From assembly GCA_963841815.1 (NCBI GenBank), contig CAWJEE010000013.1, positions 124,001-188,000 of the forward strand: a stretch of DNA of 64,000 nt, written 5' to 3'. This DNA comes from JAOUJD01 sp963841815 (GTDB taxonomy: Bacteria; Pseudomonadota; Gammaproteobacteria; Burkholderiales; Burkholderiaceae_F). Shown here piece by piece: positions 1-8,348 of this stretch (within the stretch, counting starts at the first letter, position 1; every line of letters starts with the position of its first letter). Below the pieces are notes generated by a model. That model ran no database searches. It was not told the origin of the DNA and saw only the letters and a program-made list of their open reading frames with translations. The translations under genes and the position numbers were made by a program.

Positions 1-674
1 ATCAGCGAGCGCGCAAGAAGCCACCAAGCGGCGGCGGTCACCGCGAGCGCCAGCGGAAAGCCGACGTGCAGCCGCGTGCCTGCGAGCACGATCGGCATCC
101 GCGCGACGCTCTCGAACAGCCTGCTCTGAGGGAACCCGAAGCCCTGCGGGTCACGCAGCGCGCCGTGCACGAGCCACGACAGCAGCAGCTGCGCGACGTA
201 CACCAGCATCAGGCTGACGAGGATCTCGTTCGCGTTGAAACGGTCGCGCAACCACGCCGTGATCGCCGCCCAGGCCGCGCCGCCAAGCGCGGCCGCGAGC
301 AGGATCGCGGGAACGATCGCGCGCGAGGTCGCGCTCGTCGCCAGCAATGCGACGCTGCCGCCGACGATCGCGCCGGCAATCAACTGGCCTTCGGCGCCGA
401 TGTTCCACACGTTCGCGCGGAAGCACAGCGTCAGCCCGAGCGCGCACAGGATCAGCGGCGTGGCCTTCAACGCAAGCTCGGACCAGCCGCGCTGGGTTGC
501 GAGCGGCTCGACGAGAAAGACGCGGAGGCCCTGGACCGGGTCCTGGCCCATCAGGGCGAACAGCAGCGCGCCGGCCGCGAGCGTCAGCACGGCGGCCGCG
601 ACCGGTGAGAGCCACGTGAGCGCGCGCGACGGCTGCGCGCGCGGCACCAGCGCCAGCGGCAGGGTCAGGCTCAC
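1..674 (-). CDS. ABC transporter permease, BmpA/nucleoside type (partial)
   Basis: Inner-membrane permease of a BmpA-associated ABC importer (YufP class; nucleosides or simple sugars). It starts at a GTG overlapping the ATPase stop as GTGA (671-674), so the two are translationally coupled. About 224 residues are visible and the C-terminus lies beyond the window edge. The family motifs NIGAEGQ (about residues 91-97) and FNANEI (about 146-151) are present between hydrophobic segments. The substrate cannot be told from this fragment; a BmpA-like binding protein would be expected nearby but is not in view. Confidence 0.85.
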   Translation of the reverse strand, partial: MSLTLPLALVPRAQPSRALTWLSPVAAAVLTLAAGALLFALMGQDPVQGLRVFLVEPLATQRGWSELALKATPLILCALGLTLCFRANVWNIGAEGQLIAGAIVGGSVALLATSATSRAIVPAILLAAALGGAAWAAITAWLRDRFNANEILVSLMLVYVAQLLLSWLVHGALRDPQGFGFPQSRLFESVARMPIVLAGTRLHVGFPLALAVTAAAWWLLARSL

Positions 675-2173
675 CGGACCACCTCTTCGCGGGCGGGCCA
701 GAGGCCGGCCATCCAGCGGCCGAGTTCGTCGACGCCGATGTCGTGCGCGCCGACCGCCGGCGACAGGCGGCCCTTGGCGATCACCATCAGCCGGTCGCAC
801 AGCTGGTACAGCTCGTCGATCTCCTCGGACACGACGACGATGGCGCAGCCGCGGCTGCGCAGGCCGATCAGCGCGTTGCGGATCGCCACGGCGGCGCCGA
901 CGTCCACGCCCCACGTCGGCTGGTCGACCACCAGCACGCGCGGTTCGGCGAGCGTCTCGCGACCGACGATGAAGCGCTGCAGGTTGCCGCCCGACAGCGA
1001 CGCAGCGCGCGCGTCGACGCCTTCGGTGCGCACGTCGAACGCGCGGATCACGGACTCGGCGACGCGGGTCGCCTCGTCCCGGTGCAGGACGCCGCGCCGA
1101 TGCAGCGCGTCCCCGGTGAGCACGACGTTGTCGAGCAGCGACAGCTCTGGGACGGCGCCGTGCCCGAGCCGCTGCTCCGGGATGTACCGCAGCCCGCGCG
1201 CGCGGCGCGCCGCGGGGCCGAGGTGGCCGACCGGCTCGCCGAACAGGCGAACGGAGTCGGAGCGCCCTTTCCACTCACCGGCCAGCGAGGCCATCAGCGC
1301 CGACTGGCCGTTGCCGGACACGCCGGCGATGCCGAGGATCTCTCCGCACCGCACGGAGAACGCGAGATCGTGCAGCCAGTGGCGCCGCTGGGGGCCGTGC
1401 ACCGTGAGGCCGGCGATCTCGAGCGCGACCGCGCCCGGCGGCGAGTCGTGGGCGGCGATCGACGGCGGGTCGGCGCCGAGCATCAGGCGCGCGAGCGCCG
1501 CCTCGCTTTCGGCGCGCGGATCGACGGTCGCCACCAGTCGCCCTCCCCGCATCACCGCGCAGCGGGTGGCCAGACGGCGGATCTCGTCGAGCTTGTGGCT
1601 GATGAAGACGACGCTGACGCCGTCGGCCGCGAGCTGGCGCAGCGTCTCGAACAGGCGATCGACAGCCTGCGGCGTCAGCACGGACGTGGGTTCGTCGAGG
1701 ATCAGGATGCGCGGACTCGACATCAGCGCGCGCAGGATCTCGACGCGCTGCCGCTCGCCGACCGACAGGTCGTGCACCGTGCGTTCAGGATGCAGTTCGA
1801 GGCCGTAGCGCCGCGACAGCTCGCGGACGCGTTCGTCGACCTTCGACAGCGGGTGCTCGGGGGCACCGAGCGCGATGTTCTCGGCGACGGTGAGCGTGTC
1901 GAACAGCGCGAAGTGCTGGAAGACCATCGCGATGCCGAGCGCGCGGGCGCGCGCCGGGCTCGTGATCTCGACCTCCGCGCCGTCGATCGCGACGGTGCCG
2001 GCGTCGGGCCGCGCGACGCCGTAGACGACCTTCATCAGCGTGCTCTTGCCGGCGCCGTTCTCGCCGAGCACCGCGAGGATCTCGCCCGGCATCACCGCCA
2101 GCGTGACGTCCTCGTTGGCCGCGACGTCGCCGTAGTGCTTGGTGATCCCGGCGAGCGCGAGGCGAGGCGTCAT
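671..2173 (-). CDS. ABC transporter ATP-binding protein, double-domain (YufO/RbsA class)
   Basis: Cytoplasmic ATPase that powers the permease encoded just downstream. It holds two nucleotide-binding domains in 500 residues, the usual length for sugar/nucleoside importers of this class. Domain 1 has Walker A GENGAGKST (37-45), signature LSVGE (136-140) and Walker B ILILDEP (156-162). Domain 2 has a degenerate Walker A (GVSGNGQS), signature LSGGNLQRF and VVDQPTWGVD, the asymmetry expected of this family. LSVGERQRVEIL in domain 1 is the version typical of BmpA-type systems rather than ribose systems, which favours nucleoside or purine uptake. The reading frame is intact. Confidence 0.9.
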   Translation of the reverse strand: MTPRLALAGITKHYGDVAANEDVTLAVMPGEILAVLGENGAGKSTLMKVVYGVARPDAGTVAIDGAEVEITSPARARALGIAMVFQHFALFDTLTVAENIALGAPEHPLSKVDERVRELSRRYGLELHPERTVHDLSVGERQRVEILRALMSSPRILILDEPTSVLTPQAVDRLFETLRQLAADGVSVVFISHKLDEIRRLATRCAVMRGGRLVATVDPRAESEAALARLMLGADPPSIAAHDSPPGAVALEIAGLTVHGPQRRHWLHDLAFSVRCGEILGIAGVSGNGQSALMASLAGEWKGRSDSVRLFGEPVGHLGPAARRARGLRYIPEQRLGHGAVPELSLLDNVVLTGDALHRRGVLHRDEATRVAESVIRAFDVRTEGVDARAASLSGGNLQRFIVGRETLAEPRVLVVDQPTWGVDVGAAVAIRNALIGLRSRGCAIVVVSEEIDELYQLCDRLMVIAKGRLSPAVGAHDIGVDELGRWMAGLWPAREEVVR

Positions 2174-2189
2174 GGTTCGGCGGGAAAGT

Positions 2190-3407
2190 CTACAGGCCGG
2201 CCCGCTCGGACCGGCTCGCGCGCCGCAGCGCGACGCTCACCGCGACGAGCGCGCCGCTGGTCGCCACGCCGACGATCCAGACGACCGAGCGCGCCGCGAG
2301 CAGGCCGCTCAGCACCGGCCCCAGGAACACGCCCGCATCCACGCCGACGCGATACAGCGCGGTGCGCCACGCGACGCGCTGCGACGAGCCGTCGCGGTTG
2401 AGCAGCGCCACCGGCAGCATCCAGGACGCGAGCCCCACGCCGAAGAGGACGCACCCGGCGATGACGAGCGGCAGCGGCCCGAAGGCGACCGCGCCCACGC
2501 CCGCAGCGAGCACGAGCAGCACCGCCGCCAGCACGCGCGCGCGCGACCCGCGGTCGGCGAGGGATCCGAGCGGAAGCAGCACCAGCACGTCGACCAGTTG
2601 CGGAATCGCGAGCAGCATCGCGACGCCGTCCCGGTCGAGCCCGAACTCGCGGCTCGCGCGCAGCGGAAGGAGGAACTGGCCGATGGCGGACCACGCGACG
2701 GCGAGCAGCGCGCCCGCAACGAAGGCGAGCACGGTGAGCTGCGACACGGAGCGCGATCGGCCGGCACCCGCGCCGTCGTCGTGCTGCAGTCCGCGCGAGA
2801 ACAGCGGCGCGCCCGCACTCCCCGCGTCGACCGGCAGTGCGCGCAGCAGCGCGGGCAGCACCGCGAGGCCGATGAACTGCGGCGTGGACGCGGCCAGGAT
2901 CGTCACGTTCCACGGCCAGTCGCGAGGCAGGAACCCCGCGCACACCATGCCGCCGAGGATGCCGAGCATGCCGCTCATCTCGTAGGCGTTGAGCGCCAGT
3001 CCGTGCGACCCGCGCCGCGCGTGGCGCACGATCCCGGTGATGCCGCCCAGCATCACGAGCGTGTGGCCGAGACCGGAGAGCAGGCGACCGGCAACGAGCA
3101 GTTCGTACGGGGCGCCGAAGGCGAGGCACAGGATGCCGGCCGTGACCGCGCCCGCGCCGACGACCAGCGCCCGGCGCAGGTGATGCGTGATCAGCAGGCC
3201 GGCGGGGAGGTCGGAGACCAGTCGCGCGAAGCCGAAGGCGCCCGCGAGCACGCCCAGCGCGAAGTCATCGATGCCGGCGGCGCGACCGATGTCCGGCAGC
3301 AGCACCGGAAAGGCGCCGACCGCGAACGTGTTGCCGAAGATGAGGAGGCAGAGAAGGACGACCGGGCGGGTCACGATTCGGGCACTCGTTGGGCGTCGCG
3401 CGCTCAC
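2190..3407 (-). CDS. MFS transporter
   Basis: Major facilitator superfamily carrier of 405 residues with about 12 hydrophobic segments and the usual Arg/Gly-rich cytoplasmic loops (for example SLADRGSRARV between helices in the second half). The start is a GTG at 3405-3407. It lies upstream of the ABC ATPase on the same strand with a 16-base gap, so cotranscription is possible. Nothing in the sequence fixes the substrate; resemblance to CynX/NimT-type carriers is only an impression. Confidence 0.8.
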   Translation of the reverse strand: MSARRPTSARIVTRPVVLLCLLIFGNTFAVGAFPVLLPDIGRAAGIDDFALGVLAGAFGFARLVSDLPAGLLITHHLRRALVVGAGAVTAGILCLAFGAPYELLVAGRLLSGLGHTLVMLGGITGIVRHARRGSHGLALNAYEMSGMLGILGGMVCAGFLPRDWPWNVTILAASTPQFIGLAVLPALLRALPVDAGSAGAPLFSRGLQHDDGAGAGRSRSVSQLTVLAFVAGALLAVAWSAIGQFLLPLRASREFGLDRDGVAMLLAIPQLVDVLVLLPLGSLADRGSRARVLAAVLLVLAAGVGAVAFGPLPLVIAGCVLFGVGLASWMLPVALLNRDGSSQRVAWRTALYRVGVDAGVFLGPVLSGLLAARSVVWIVGVATSGALVAVSVALRRASRSERAGL

Positions 3408-3537
3408 GCTTCCGAGTGTCCGAGTGTAGAGGCGCGCTTCGACTCAACCCGCCGCCCGTCTGCGAACGCAACGCGCCCTTGACGAGCGACAACCGCACCC
3501 ACTGCGTCCGTGCCTACGTTGCAATTGGAGGTTCGAT

Positions 3538-3747
3538 GTGATGTATCGGCGGATGCTCGTGTTGGGACTGTTGATCGTCGCGCTCGTGCTCATCGCCGCC
3601 CCCGCCGTCATCGCGACGCAGGCGCTGCTGCGCGGGGATGTGGACGAGGCATGGAGCGTCTTCGGGCCGGTTCTGCTGGTTCCGCTCGGCCTTCTCCTCG
3701 TCGGTGGGATCTGGTCGTTTCGGCGCGGTCCGGACGACCGCGAATAG
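3538..3747 (+). CDS. small membrane protein
   Basis: A 69-residue protein with two hydrophobic segments (about residues 5-25 and 43-60) separated by a short acidic loop and ending in charged RRGPDDRE. A GGAGG ribosome-binding site lies just upstream at about 3527-3531. The start is GTG 3538 or the adjacent ATG 3541; the latter gives a better spacing. No family is recognised. It stands alone between the divergent MFS gene and a low-coding stretch. Confidence 0.5.
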   Translation: MMYRRMLVLGLLIVALVLIAAPAVIATQALLRGDVDEAWSVFGPVLLVPLGLLLVGGIWSFRRGPDDRE

Positions 3748-3978
3748 CGCCCGCCGCGAGGTCGACCTGGGAGGTGGACGGCGGCGAAGGCGGCGGACCA
3801 CGATCCCCCTGCCACGTTGTGGACTTCTGGCGGCCGGACAAGCTCCCGAGGGAGCGCGTCACGCGGCCGGCGTTGCTACCCGCCGCCATCCCGTGAAGTG
3901 GGGCGGGTGGAGAAATTCCCAGCGTCTGCGTCTGCCCGAAGTCAAGTACGCGCACGCCGCCCGGCGCAGCATGCCGGC

Positions 3979-4083
3979 ATGTTCACCGTCTTCGTTTGCC
4001 TCTGGATCGGCTTCGCCGCCGGCATGCTCTGCATGGCGATGTTCGCGTCGGCGCAGACGGCGGATCGTCCTCGCGATCTCTGA
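3979..4083 (+). CDS. putative 34-residue membrane peptide
   Basis: Short reading frame with one hydrophobic helix (FVCLWIGFAAGMLCMAMF) followed by a polar tail. It is followed within 20 bases by an intrinsic terminator, which supports a transcribed unit. No clear ribosome-binding site is seen, so translation is uncertain. The 230 bases upstream (3748-3978) contain no convincing gene. Confidence 0.3.
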   Translation: MFTVFVCLWIGFAAGMLCMAMFASAQTADRPRDL

Positions 4084-4100
4084 CTGCAGTGGGAAAGTCG

Positions 4101-4126
4101 AAGGGGCCGGGTGACCGGCCCTTTTC
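4101..4126 (+). terminator. intrinsic terminator
   Basis: Inverted repeat with arms AAGGGGCCGG and CCGGCCCTTTT around a GTGA loop. The run of T after the right arm indicates termination on the plus strand, after the small membrane peptide. Confidence 0.65.
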
Positions 4127-4213
4127 GCATGTCCCGCCCTCGCGGCATCCTCTCTGCAAGTGCTCCCGCCGGGAATGCCGCGAAGCGGCGAGCGGCAACT
4201 GCTTCGTGAAGTT

Positions 4214-4303
4214 TGGCGGAGGCGGTGAGATTCGAACTCACGAAGGGCGTGAACCCTTGCCGGTTTTCAAGACCGGTGCCTTAAACCGCTCGGCCACACC
4301 TCC
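4214..4303 (-). tRNA. tRNA-Ser(UGA)
   Basis: Type II tRNA read on the minus strand. The acceptor stem pairs GGAGGTG with CGCCTCC. The anticodon loop CUUGAAA carries UGA and is closed by a CCGGU/ACCGG stem. A long variable arm and GTTCGAATC in the T loop follow. CCA is encoded (4214-4216). This reads UCA and related serine codons. Confidence 0.95.
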
Positions 4304-4507
4304 GGGAAGCGCAATTCTGCCGGTTTTGTCTCCGGTCGCGTGCGGCACACGCTTGACCTGCTTCGCAGATCGGCCTCCAACGCAACGCGGCGCTCGCGCG
4401 CCGCATCGACTGGGTGGTTTGCTCCTGTTCCGGCGCCGGCACGGCATGCGCACCGGGCCGCGCCGTCGCACACGCCCGCCGTGACACTGTGCAGGCGATG
4501 TGCTCGG

Positions 4508-4539
4508 GCGCCACTCGGGGCGATGCCCCGGAGTGGCGC
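4508..4539. repeat. strong inverted repeat
   Basis: Arms GCGCCACTCGGGG and CCCCGGAGTGGCGC around a 5-base loop, with one bulge. It lies just beyond the stop of the PsiF-like gene and could act as its terminator or an mRNA-stabilising hairpin, but no T-run follows on the minus strand. Otherwise 4304-4560 holds nothing recognisable. Confidence 0.5.
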
Positions 4540-4560
4540 TTCGTGATGCCTCGGCCAGGG

Positions 4561-4827
4561 TTACTTCGCGGCGGCGGTCGCGTCGGTCACGCACTTCTTG
4601 GTGAAACTCGTCTTCGCCGCGCCGGCGAGCTTCTTCTCGGCGGCCTGGGCGTCGCAGGCCTTCGCGACCGCGTTCTTGGCATCGGTCTCGCACTTCTTCA
4701 CGAAACTGTTCTTGGCCGCGCCGGCGAGCTTCTTCTCGGTTGCCTGCGCTTCACAGGTCGGGTTGGCGGCCAGCACGGCATTGCTGGCGAATAGAGCGAT
4801 CGCCGCAACGATCACGGTTTTCAACAT
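4561..4827 (-). CDS. psiF: PsiF-repeat secreted protein
   Basis: An 88-residue exported protein of the PsiF family, first known as phosphate-starvation-inducible in E. coli; the molecular function is unknown. It has a signal peptide (about residues 1-20, ending VLAAN) and two near-identical repeats, each with CxAQAxEKKLAGAAK followed by a second Cys (KKC). The start at 4827 is chosen because GGGAG lies just upstream and the signal peptide begins there. A longer upstream reading in this frame has no signal peptide and is rejected. Confidence 0.8.
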   Translation of the reverse strand: MLKTVIVAAIALFASNAVLAANPTCEAQATEKKLAGAAKNSFVKKCETDAKNAVAKACDAQAAEKKLAGAAKTSFTKKCVTDATAAAK

Positions 4828-4922
4828 GGAAGTCTCCCTGGTTGGAATGGCGGATGGTGCGGTGACGGATCCTACGCTTGCTGACTTGTGAGCGCAGCGG
4901 GACCAAGGAACCTTCCGGCAAC

Positions 4923-5426
4923 CTATCTCACCGTCGACTCGACCCGCCGCTGCAATTCGTCCAGCCGGGCTTCCTGCTTCTTCTGCCGGGCGTCGAACTC
5001 GCGCGGCTGCTCGGGCTGCTTCGACTCGAGCGACGTCAGCGACGCCTGCCACGCCGTCATGTACTCGCGCAGCGCTGTCTTCGCCGCGGGAGTGCCGGCC
5101 TGCTTCGCGGCCGCGTCGTGCAGGCCCTTGGCCTTGTAGACCGTCTCGTGAACGCAGGCTGTCGCCTCATCGGCCGACGGCGGGTCCATGCGGCGCGGGG
5201 TGGCGATGCCGTCGTCGCTGACCAGCTCGTAGAGATCCCGCTTCTCCAGGTACGCCCGGTACTTGCCGCTGCACGTGATGTAGCCGAGGCGTGTGCCCAT
5301 CAGCAGCCGGGCGACGGCGGGTGGCGGTGCCGGTTCCTCCACCTTCACCAGCTGGTCCTTCGCCTGGAGGGATGGGGCGACGACCGCGATCGAAGCCAGT
5401 ACGAGGGAAACAAGGAAGCGCGACAT
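4923..5426 (-). CDS. hypothetical exported protein
   Basis: A 167-residue protein with a clear signal peptide (MSRFLVSLVLASIAVVAPSLQA), then a mixed charged region and a C-terminal stretch rich in Glu, Gln, Lys and Arg that should form a coiled coil (about residues 120-167). GAGGA precedes the ATG at 5426. Two Cys residues in the middle could form a disulfide. No family is recognised. It lies between psiF and the sox genes on the same strand with no clear functional tie. Confidence 0.65.
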   Translation of the reverse strand: MSRFLVSLVLASIAVVAPSLQAKDQLVKVEEPAPPPAVARLLMGTRLGYITCSGKYRAYLEKRDLYELVSDDGIATPRRMDPPSADEATACVHETVYKAKGLHDAAAKQAGTPAAKTALREYMTAWQASLTSLESKQPEQPREFDARQKKQEARLDELQRRVESTVR

Positions 5427-5553
5427 GATGTCCTCCGCAATGTCACCGCGCAGTCTCACCGCGCAGCCGTGCCGCTTACGGTACTGCTTCAGCGGGGCCC
5501 TCGGCAACGCTCGCCGTCTGAATGGCCGGCGCGACCGGCCGTGCGTCGTTCGG

Positions 5554-6049
5554 TCAGGAGCGCAGGCGGCGCTCGGCGGCTTCGATCGCCCGCGCGAGAT
5601 AGGCTTCGTAGAACCCGGCACGGTCGATGCCGACCAGCGGATCGCCCAGCAGCTGGGCGCGGTCGTCGAACAGCGCGACGACCGGAACGACCCGCACGTT
5701 CAGGCGGGACGCGAACTCCGCCTGCGTGGTCCTGCGGCCGTCCAGGTCGATCAGCGGGGCGCGGCTCGTGATGTCGACTTCGCGGATCAGCAGCGTGGGC
5801 GACGGCAGTCTTCGCCTGCTCGGCGACGCGCGGCGCCAGGTAGCTGCGCCGCACTTCCAGGCAGAACGGGCAGCCCGGCGTGCTGAACAGGATCAGCAGC
5901 GGCACCCGCCGCTTCCGGACCTGCGCCATCAGGGGCCGGAGGTCGTCGACCGAATCAAGGTGCGCCTCGCCGCCGGCCGGCTGCGCGCCGGCCCGGGCGC
6001 CGAACGCGACGGCGGCGCCTGCCAGCAGGAGTCGCCGCCGCGCGTGCAT
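5554..6049 (-). CDS. thioredoxin-fold protein of the sox cluster (frameshifted)
   Basis: Periplasmic thioredoxin-like protein of SoxW type, thought to keep Sox proteins, notably the SoxY cysteine, reduced. It has a signal peptide (to about AGAQ), then LILFSTPGCPFCLEVRR with the CxxC redox pair. A one-base frameshift near 5800 must be corrected; the second half then reads REVDITSR, RLNVRVVPVVALFD with the cis-proline region, and YLARAIEAAERRLRS before the stop at 5554. It is the last gene of the sox run, 7 bases after soxB. Assignment as SoxW rests on fold and context. Confidence 0.7.
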
Positions 6050-6056
6050 CGCCGTC

Positions 6057-7778
6057 TCAGAGGCTGATGCCGGGATTGCCCTGCACGCCCTTGATGCTCG
6101 GCAGGTTCAGGCGCGGCGCCTTAAGTGTCTTCTGGTCGCGCAGGTACTTGGCCACCACGTCCCAGATCGGCTCGCCCGAGGCGCCTTCGGCGACCGGCGC
6201 CCAGCCAGCGACCTTGTACGTCTTGGCGGCATCGATCGGCTGGCCTTTGAGCCGCATCTCGGTGATGCGGCCACCCATCTTGCCGGCCGGGTCGATGGCG
6301 TACTGCAGGCCACCGACGCGCACCATGTCGCCGCCCTGCTGCAGGTACGGGTCCGGGTTGAAGAGGTTGTCGGCAACGTCCTCGAGGATCGTCTTGATCA
6401 TCTCGCCGGTCATGTCCGTCACCGTCGTGAACGGGTACGTGACCGCGGTCTGGTCCATCACGTGCTCCATCAGGATGGCCTGGCCGGGCAGCAGCGACGT
6501 GCCCCAGCGGAAGCCCGGCGAGAACGCGATGTCGGCGCCCTTCACCTGCATCAGCGCATCGCAGATCACCTGGTCGAACGTGCCGTTGAAGTTGCCGCGG
6601 CGATAGAGCAGGCCTTCGGTCACCGCGAGCTTCTCGTTGAGCTTGCCCTCGTACGGCGCACGCACCTTCCTGATGAACGCGTCCATCTCCTTGTCCGCGG
6701 GCAGCACGTTCGAGAAGACCGGCAGCAGCTTGTAGCGGAAATCGGCGATCTTGCCGTTCGTCACTTCGAAGTCGAGCACGCCAAGGAACTTGCCATTGCT
6801 GCCGGCGTTGGTCACCAGCGTGGTGCCGCCGGCGTTCTTGACCAGGCTCGGCGCCGGTACGCCGTCGTGCGTGTGGCCGCCGAGGATCGCGTCGATGCCG
6901 CGCACGCGCGAGGCCATCTTCAGGTCGACGTCCATGCCGTTGTGCGAGAGCACCACGACGACCTGCGCGCCCTTGCCGCGCGCCTCGTCGACGACCTTCT
7001 GCATGTTGTCGTCCTGGATGCCGAAGCTCCAGTCGGGGACCATGTAGCGCGGGTTGGCGATCGGCGTGTACGGAAAGGCCTGCCCGATCACCGCGACCTT
7101 GACGCCGTTCATCTCCTTCATCGTGTACGGCGCGAACACCGGGTCGCCAAAGTCGGTGGTCTTGATGTTCTGGGCGACGAAGTCGATCTTGCCCTTGAAG
7201 TCCTTCTCGACGATCTCCTGCACGCGCTTCTGGCCGTACGTCATTTCCCAGTGCGGCGTCATCACGTCGACGCCGAGCAGCTTGCAGGCGTCGACCATGT
7301 CCTGCGCATTGGTCCACAGCGACGTGCCCGAGCCCTGCCACGTGTCGCCGCCGTCGAGCAGCAGCGCGCCGGGGCGGCTCGCCTTCATGCGCTTGACGAG
7401 GGTGGACAGGTGCGCGAAGCCGCCGACCTTGCCGTAGGTCTTCGCGGCCTCCACGAAGTCGAGGTAGGTGAACGCGTGCGCCTCGGGCGTCCGCGCCGCG
7501 ATGCCGAAGCGCTTCAGCAGGTGCTCGCCGACGAGGTGCGGCGGCTGGCCCATGGAGTCGCCGATGCCGAGGTTGACGCTCGGCTCCCGAAAGTGGATCG
7601 GCAGCAGCTGGGCGTGGCAGTCGGTGAAATGCAGCAGGTGCACGTTGCCGAAGCGCGGCAGCTCGTACATCTTCGCGGAGGCAGGCGTGGCGGCCAGCGC
7701 GTCGCGCGACGCGATCGGCAGGCCCGCGGCGGCGGCCACCGCCAGCACCTGCAGGAATTCGCGACGGTCCATCGACAT
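6057..7778 (-). CDS. soxB: thiosulfohydrolase SoxB
   Basis: Periplasmic di-manganese enzyme that hydrolyses the sulfonate from cysteine-bound thiosulfonate on SoxYZ, releasing sulfate. Length 573 is normal. It has a twin-arginine signal (MDRREFLQVLAVAAAAGLPI) and the 5'-nucleotidase-like metallophosphatase motifs FTDCHAQLLP, GGDTWQGSGTSLW, LSHNGMDVDLK and GGHTHDG, which carry the metal ligands. The frame is intact. GGAGAG lies upstream of the start. It follows the tlpA-like gene by 25 bases and precedes the soxW-like gene by 7. Confidence 0.97.
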   Translation of the reverse strand: MSMDRREFLQVLAVAAAAGLPIASRDALAATPASAKMYELPRFGNVHLLHFTDCHAQLLPIHFREPSVNLGIGDSMGQPPHLVGEHLLKRFGIAARTPEAHAFTYLDFVEAAKTYGKVGGFAHLSTLVKRMKASRPGALLLDGGDTWQGSGTSLWTNAQDMVDACKLLGVDVMTPHWEMTYGQKRVQEIVEKDFKGKIDFVAQNIKTTDFGDPVFAPYTMKEMNGVKVAVIGQAFPYTPIANPRYMVPDWSFGIQDDNMQKVVDEARGKGAQVVVVLSHNGMDVDLKMASRVRGIDAILGGHTHDGVPAPSLVKNAGGTTLVTNAGSNGKFLGVLDFEVTNGKIADFRYKLLPVFSNVLPADKEMDAFIRKVRAPYEGKLNEKLAVTEGLLYRRGNFNGTFDQVICDALMQVKGADIAFSPGFRWGTSLLPGQAILMEHVMDQTAVTYPFTTVTDMTGEMIKTILEDVADNLFNPDPYLQQGGDMVRVGGLQYAIDPAGKMGGRITEMRLKGQPIDAAKTYKVAGWAPVAEGASGEPIWDVVAKYLRDQKTLKAPRLNLPSIKGVQGNPGISL

Positions 7779-7803
7779 TTCTTCTCTCCCTCTTCTCGTT
7801 GAT

Positions 7804-8301
7804 CTACTGCGCGGCGAAGCGCGCGAGCGCGGCGATGTCCTCTTCGAACATCTCGCCGGCTTCCCTGAACACGATGCGGCCCTTCGGGTCGACGACGTAG
7901 ACCTCGGGCAGGGTCCGGCGTCCGCCGAACCAGCCCTCGATCTGCTTGTTCGAACGTGCGGCGGCGAACGTGTAGCCGTGGCTCTTCAGGTACCCGAGCG
8001 CCGCCTCGTCGGTCTTGTCGAGCGTGAAGGTCAGTACGACGAGGCCCTGGCCCTTGCCGCCGTGCGCGCGATGCAGCTTCTCGATGAACGGGTTCTGCTT
8101 CGCGCAGAACGGGCACCAGCTCGCCCAGAACTCGACCACGACGGTCTTGCCGGCGAGGTCTTTCGCCTTGATCACGCTCCCGTCGACCAGCTGGATGTCG
8201 CTCCAGCGCACGACCTCTGGCGCCGGGGCGGCCGCGACGACGAGCGGCATCAGCGCCAGCAGCCAGGCGAACAGCGTTTTGTGCAGAGCAGAAAGTCGCA
8301 T
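7804..8301 (-). CDS. TlpA/ResA-family thiol-disulfide protein
   Basis: Exported thioredoxin-fold protein of 165 residues with an N-terminal signal or anchor helix (LFAWLLALMPLVVAAAPA) and the active site FWASWCPFCAKQNPF (Cys63, Cys66). The TlpA-type cis-proline segment TLPEVYVVDPKGRIV follows. In sox clusters such proteins act with SoxY or in cytochrome c maturation. The ATG lies immediately after an intrinsic terminator and has no visible Shine-Dalgarno sequence, so expression may depend on read-through, a leaderless message or a different start. The frame is intact. Confidence 0.85.
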   Translation of the reverse strand: MRLSALHKTLFAWLLALMPLVVAAAPAPEVVRWSDIQLVDGSVIKAKDLAGKTVVVEFWASWCPFCAKQNPFIEKLHRAHGGKGQGLVVLTFTLDKTDEAALGYLKSHGYTFAAARSNKQIEGWFGGRRTLPEVYVVDPKGRIVFREAGEMFEEDIAALARFAAQ

Positions 8302-8308
8302 TCGGGCG

Positions 8309-8337
8309 AAAAAAAGGCGGCCGAATCCGGCCGCCTC
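8309..8337 (-). terminator. intrinsic terminator between soxX and tlpA-like gene
   Basis: On the minus strand, arms AGGCGGCCG and CGGCCGCCT with a short loop are followed by seven T. It begins 12 bases after the soxX stop and its T-run ends 8 bases before the next ATG, a strong intrinsic terminator inside an otherwise continuous operon. Confidence 0.85.
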
Positions 8338-8348
8338 GTCCTCTTCGA

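Noticed and set aside
3748..3978. Reading frames in the gap after the first small membrane protein
   Set aside because: They lack ribosome-binding sites and domain character and overlap in both directions; the gap looks non-coding apart from the 34-residue peptide.
5880..7802. A 640-codon open frame on the plus strand
   Set aside because: It is the antisense of soxB; its residues are dominated by Arg, His, Val and Asp, as expected of a GC-rich shadow frame, and it has no recognisable domain.
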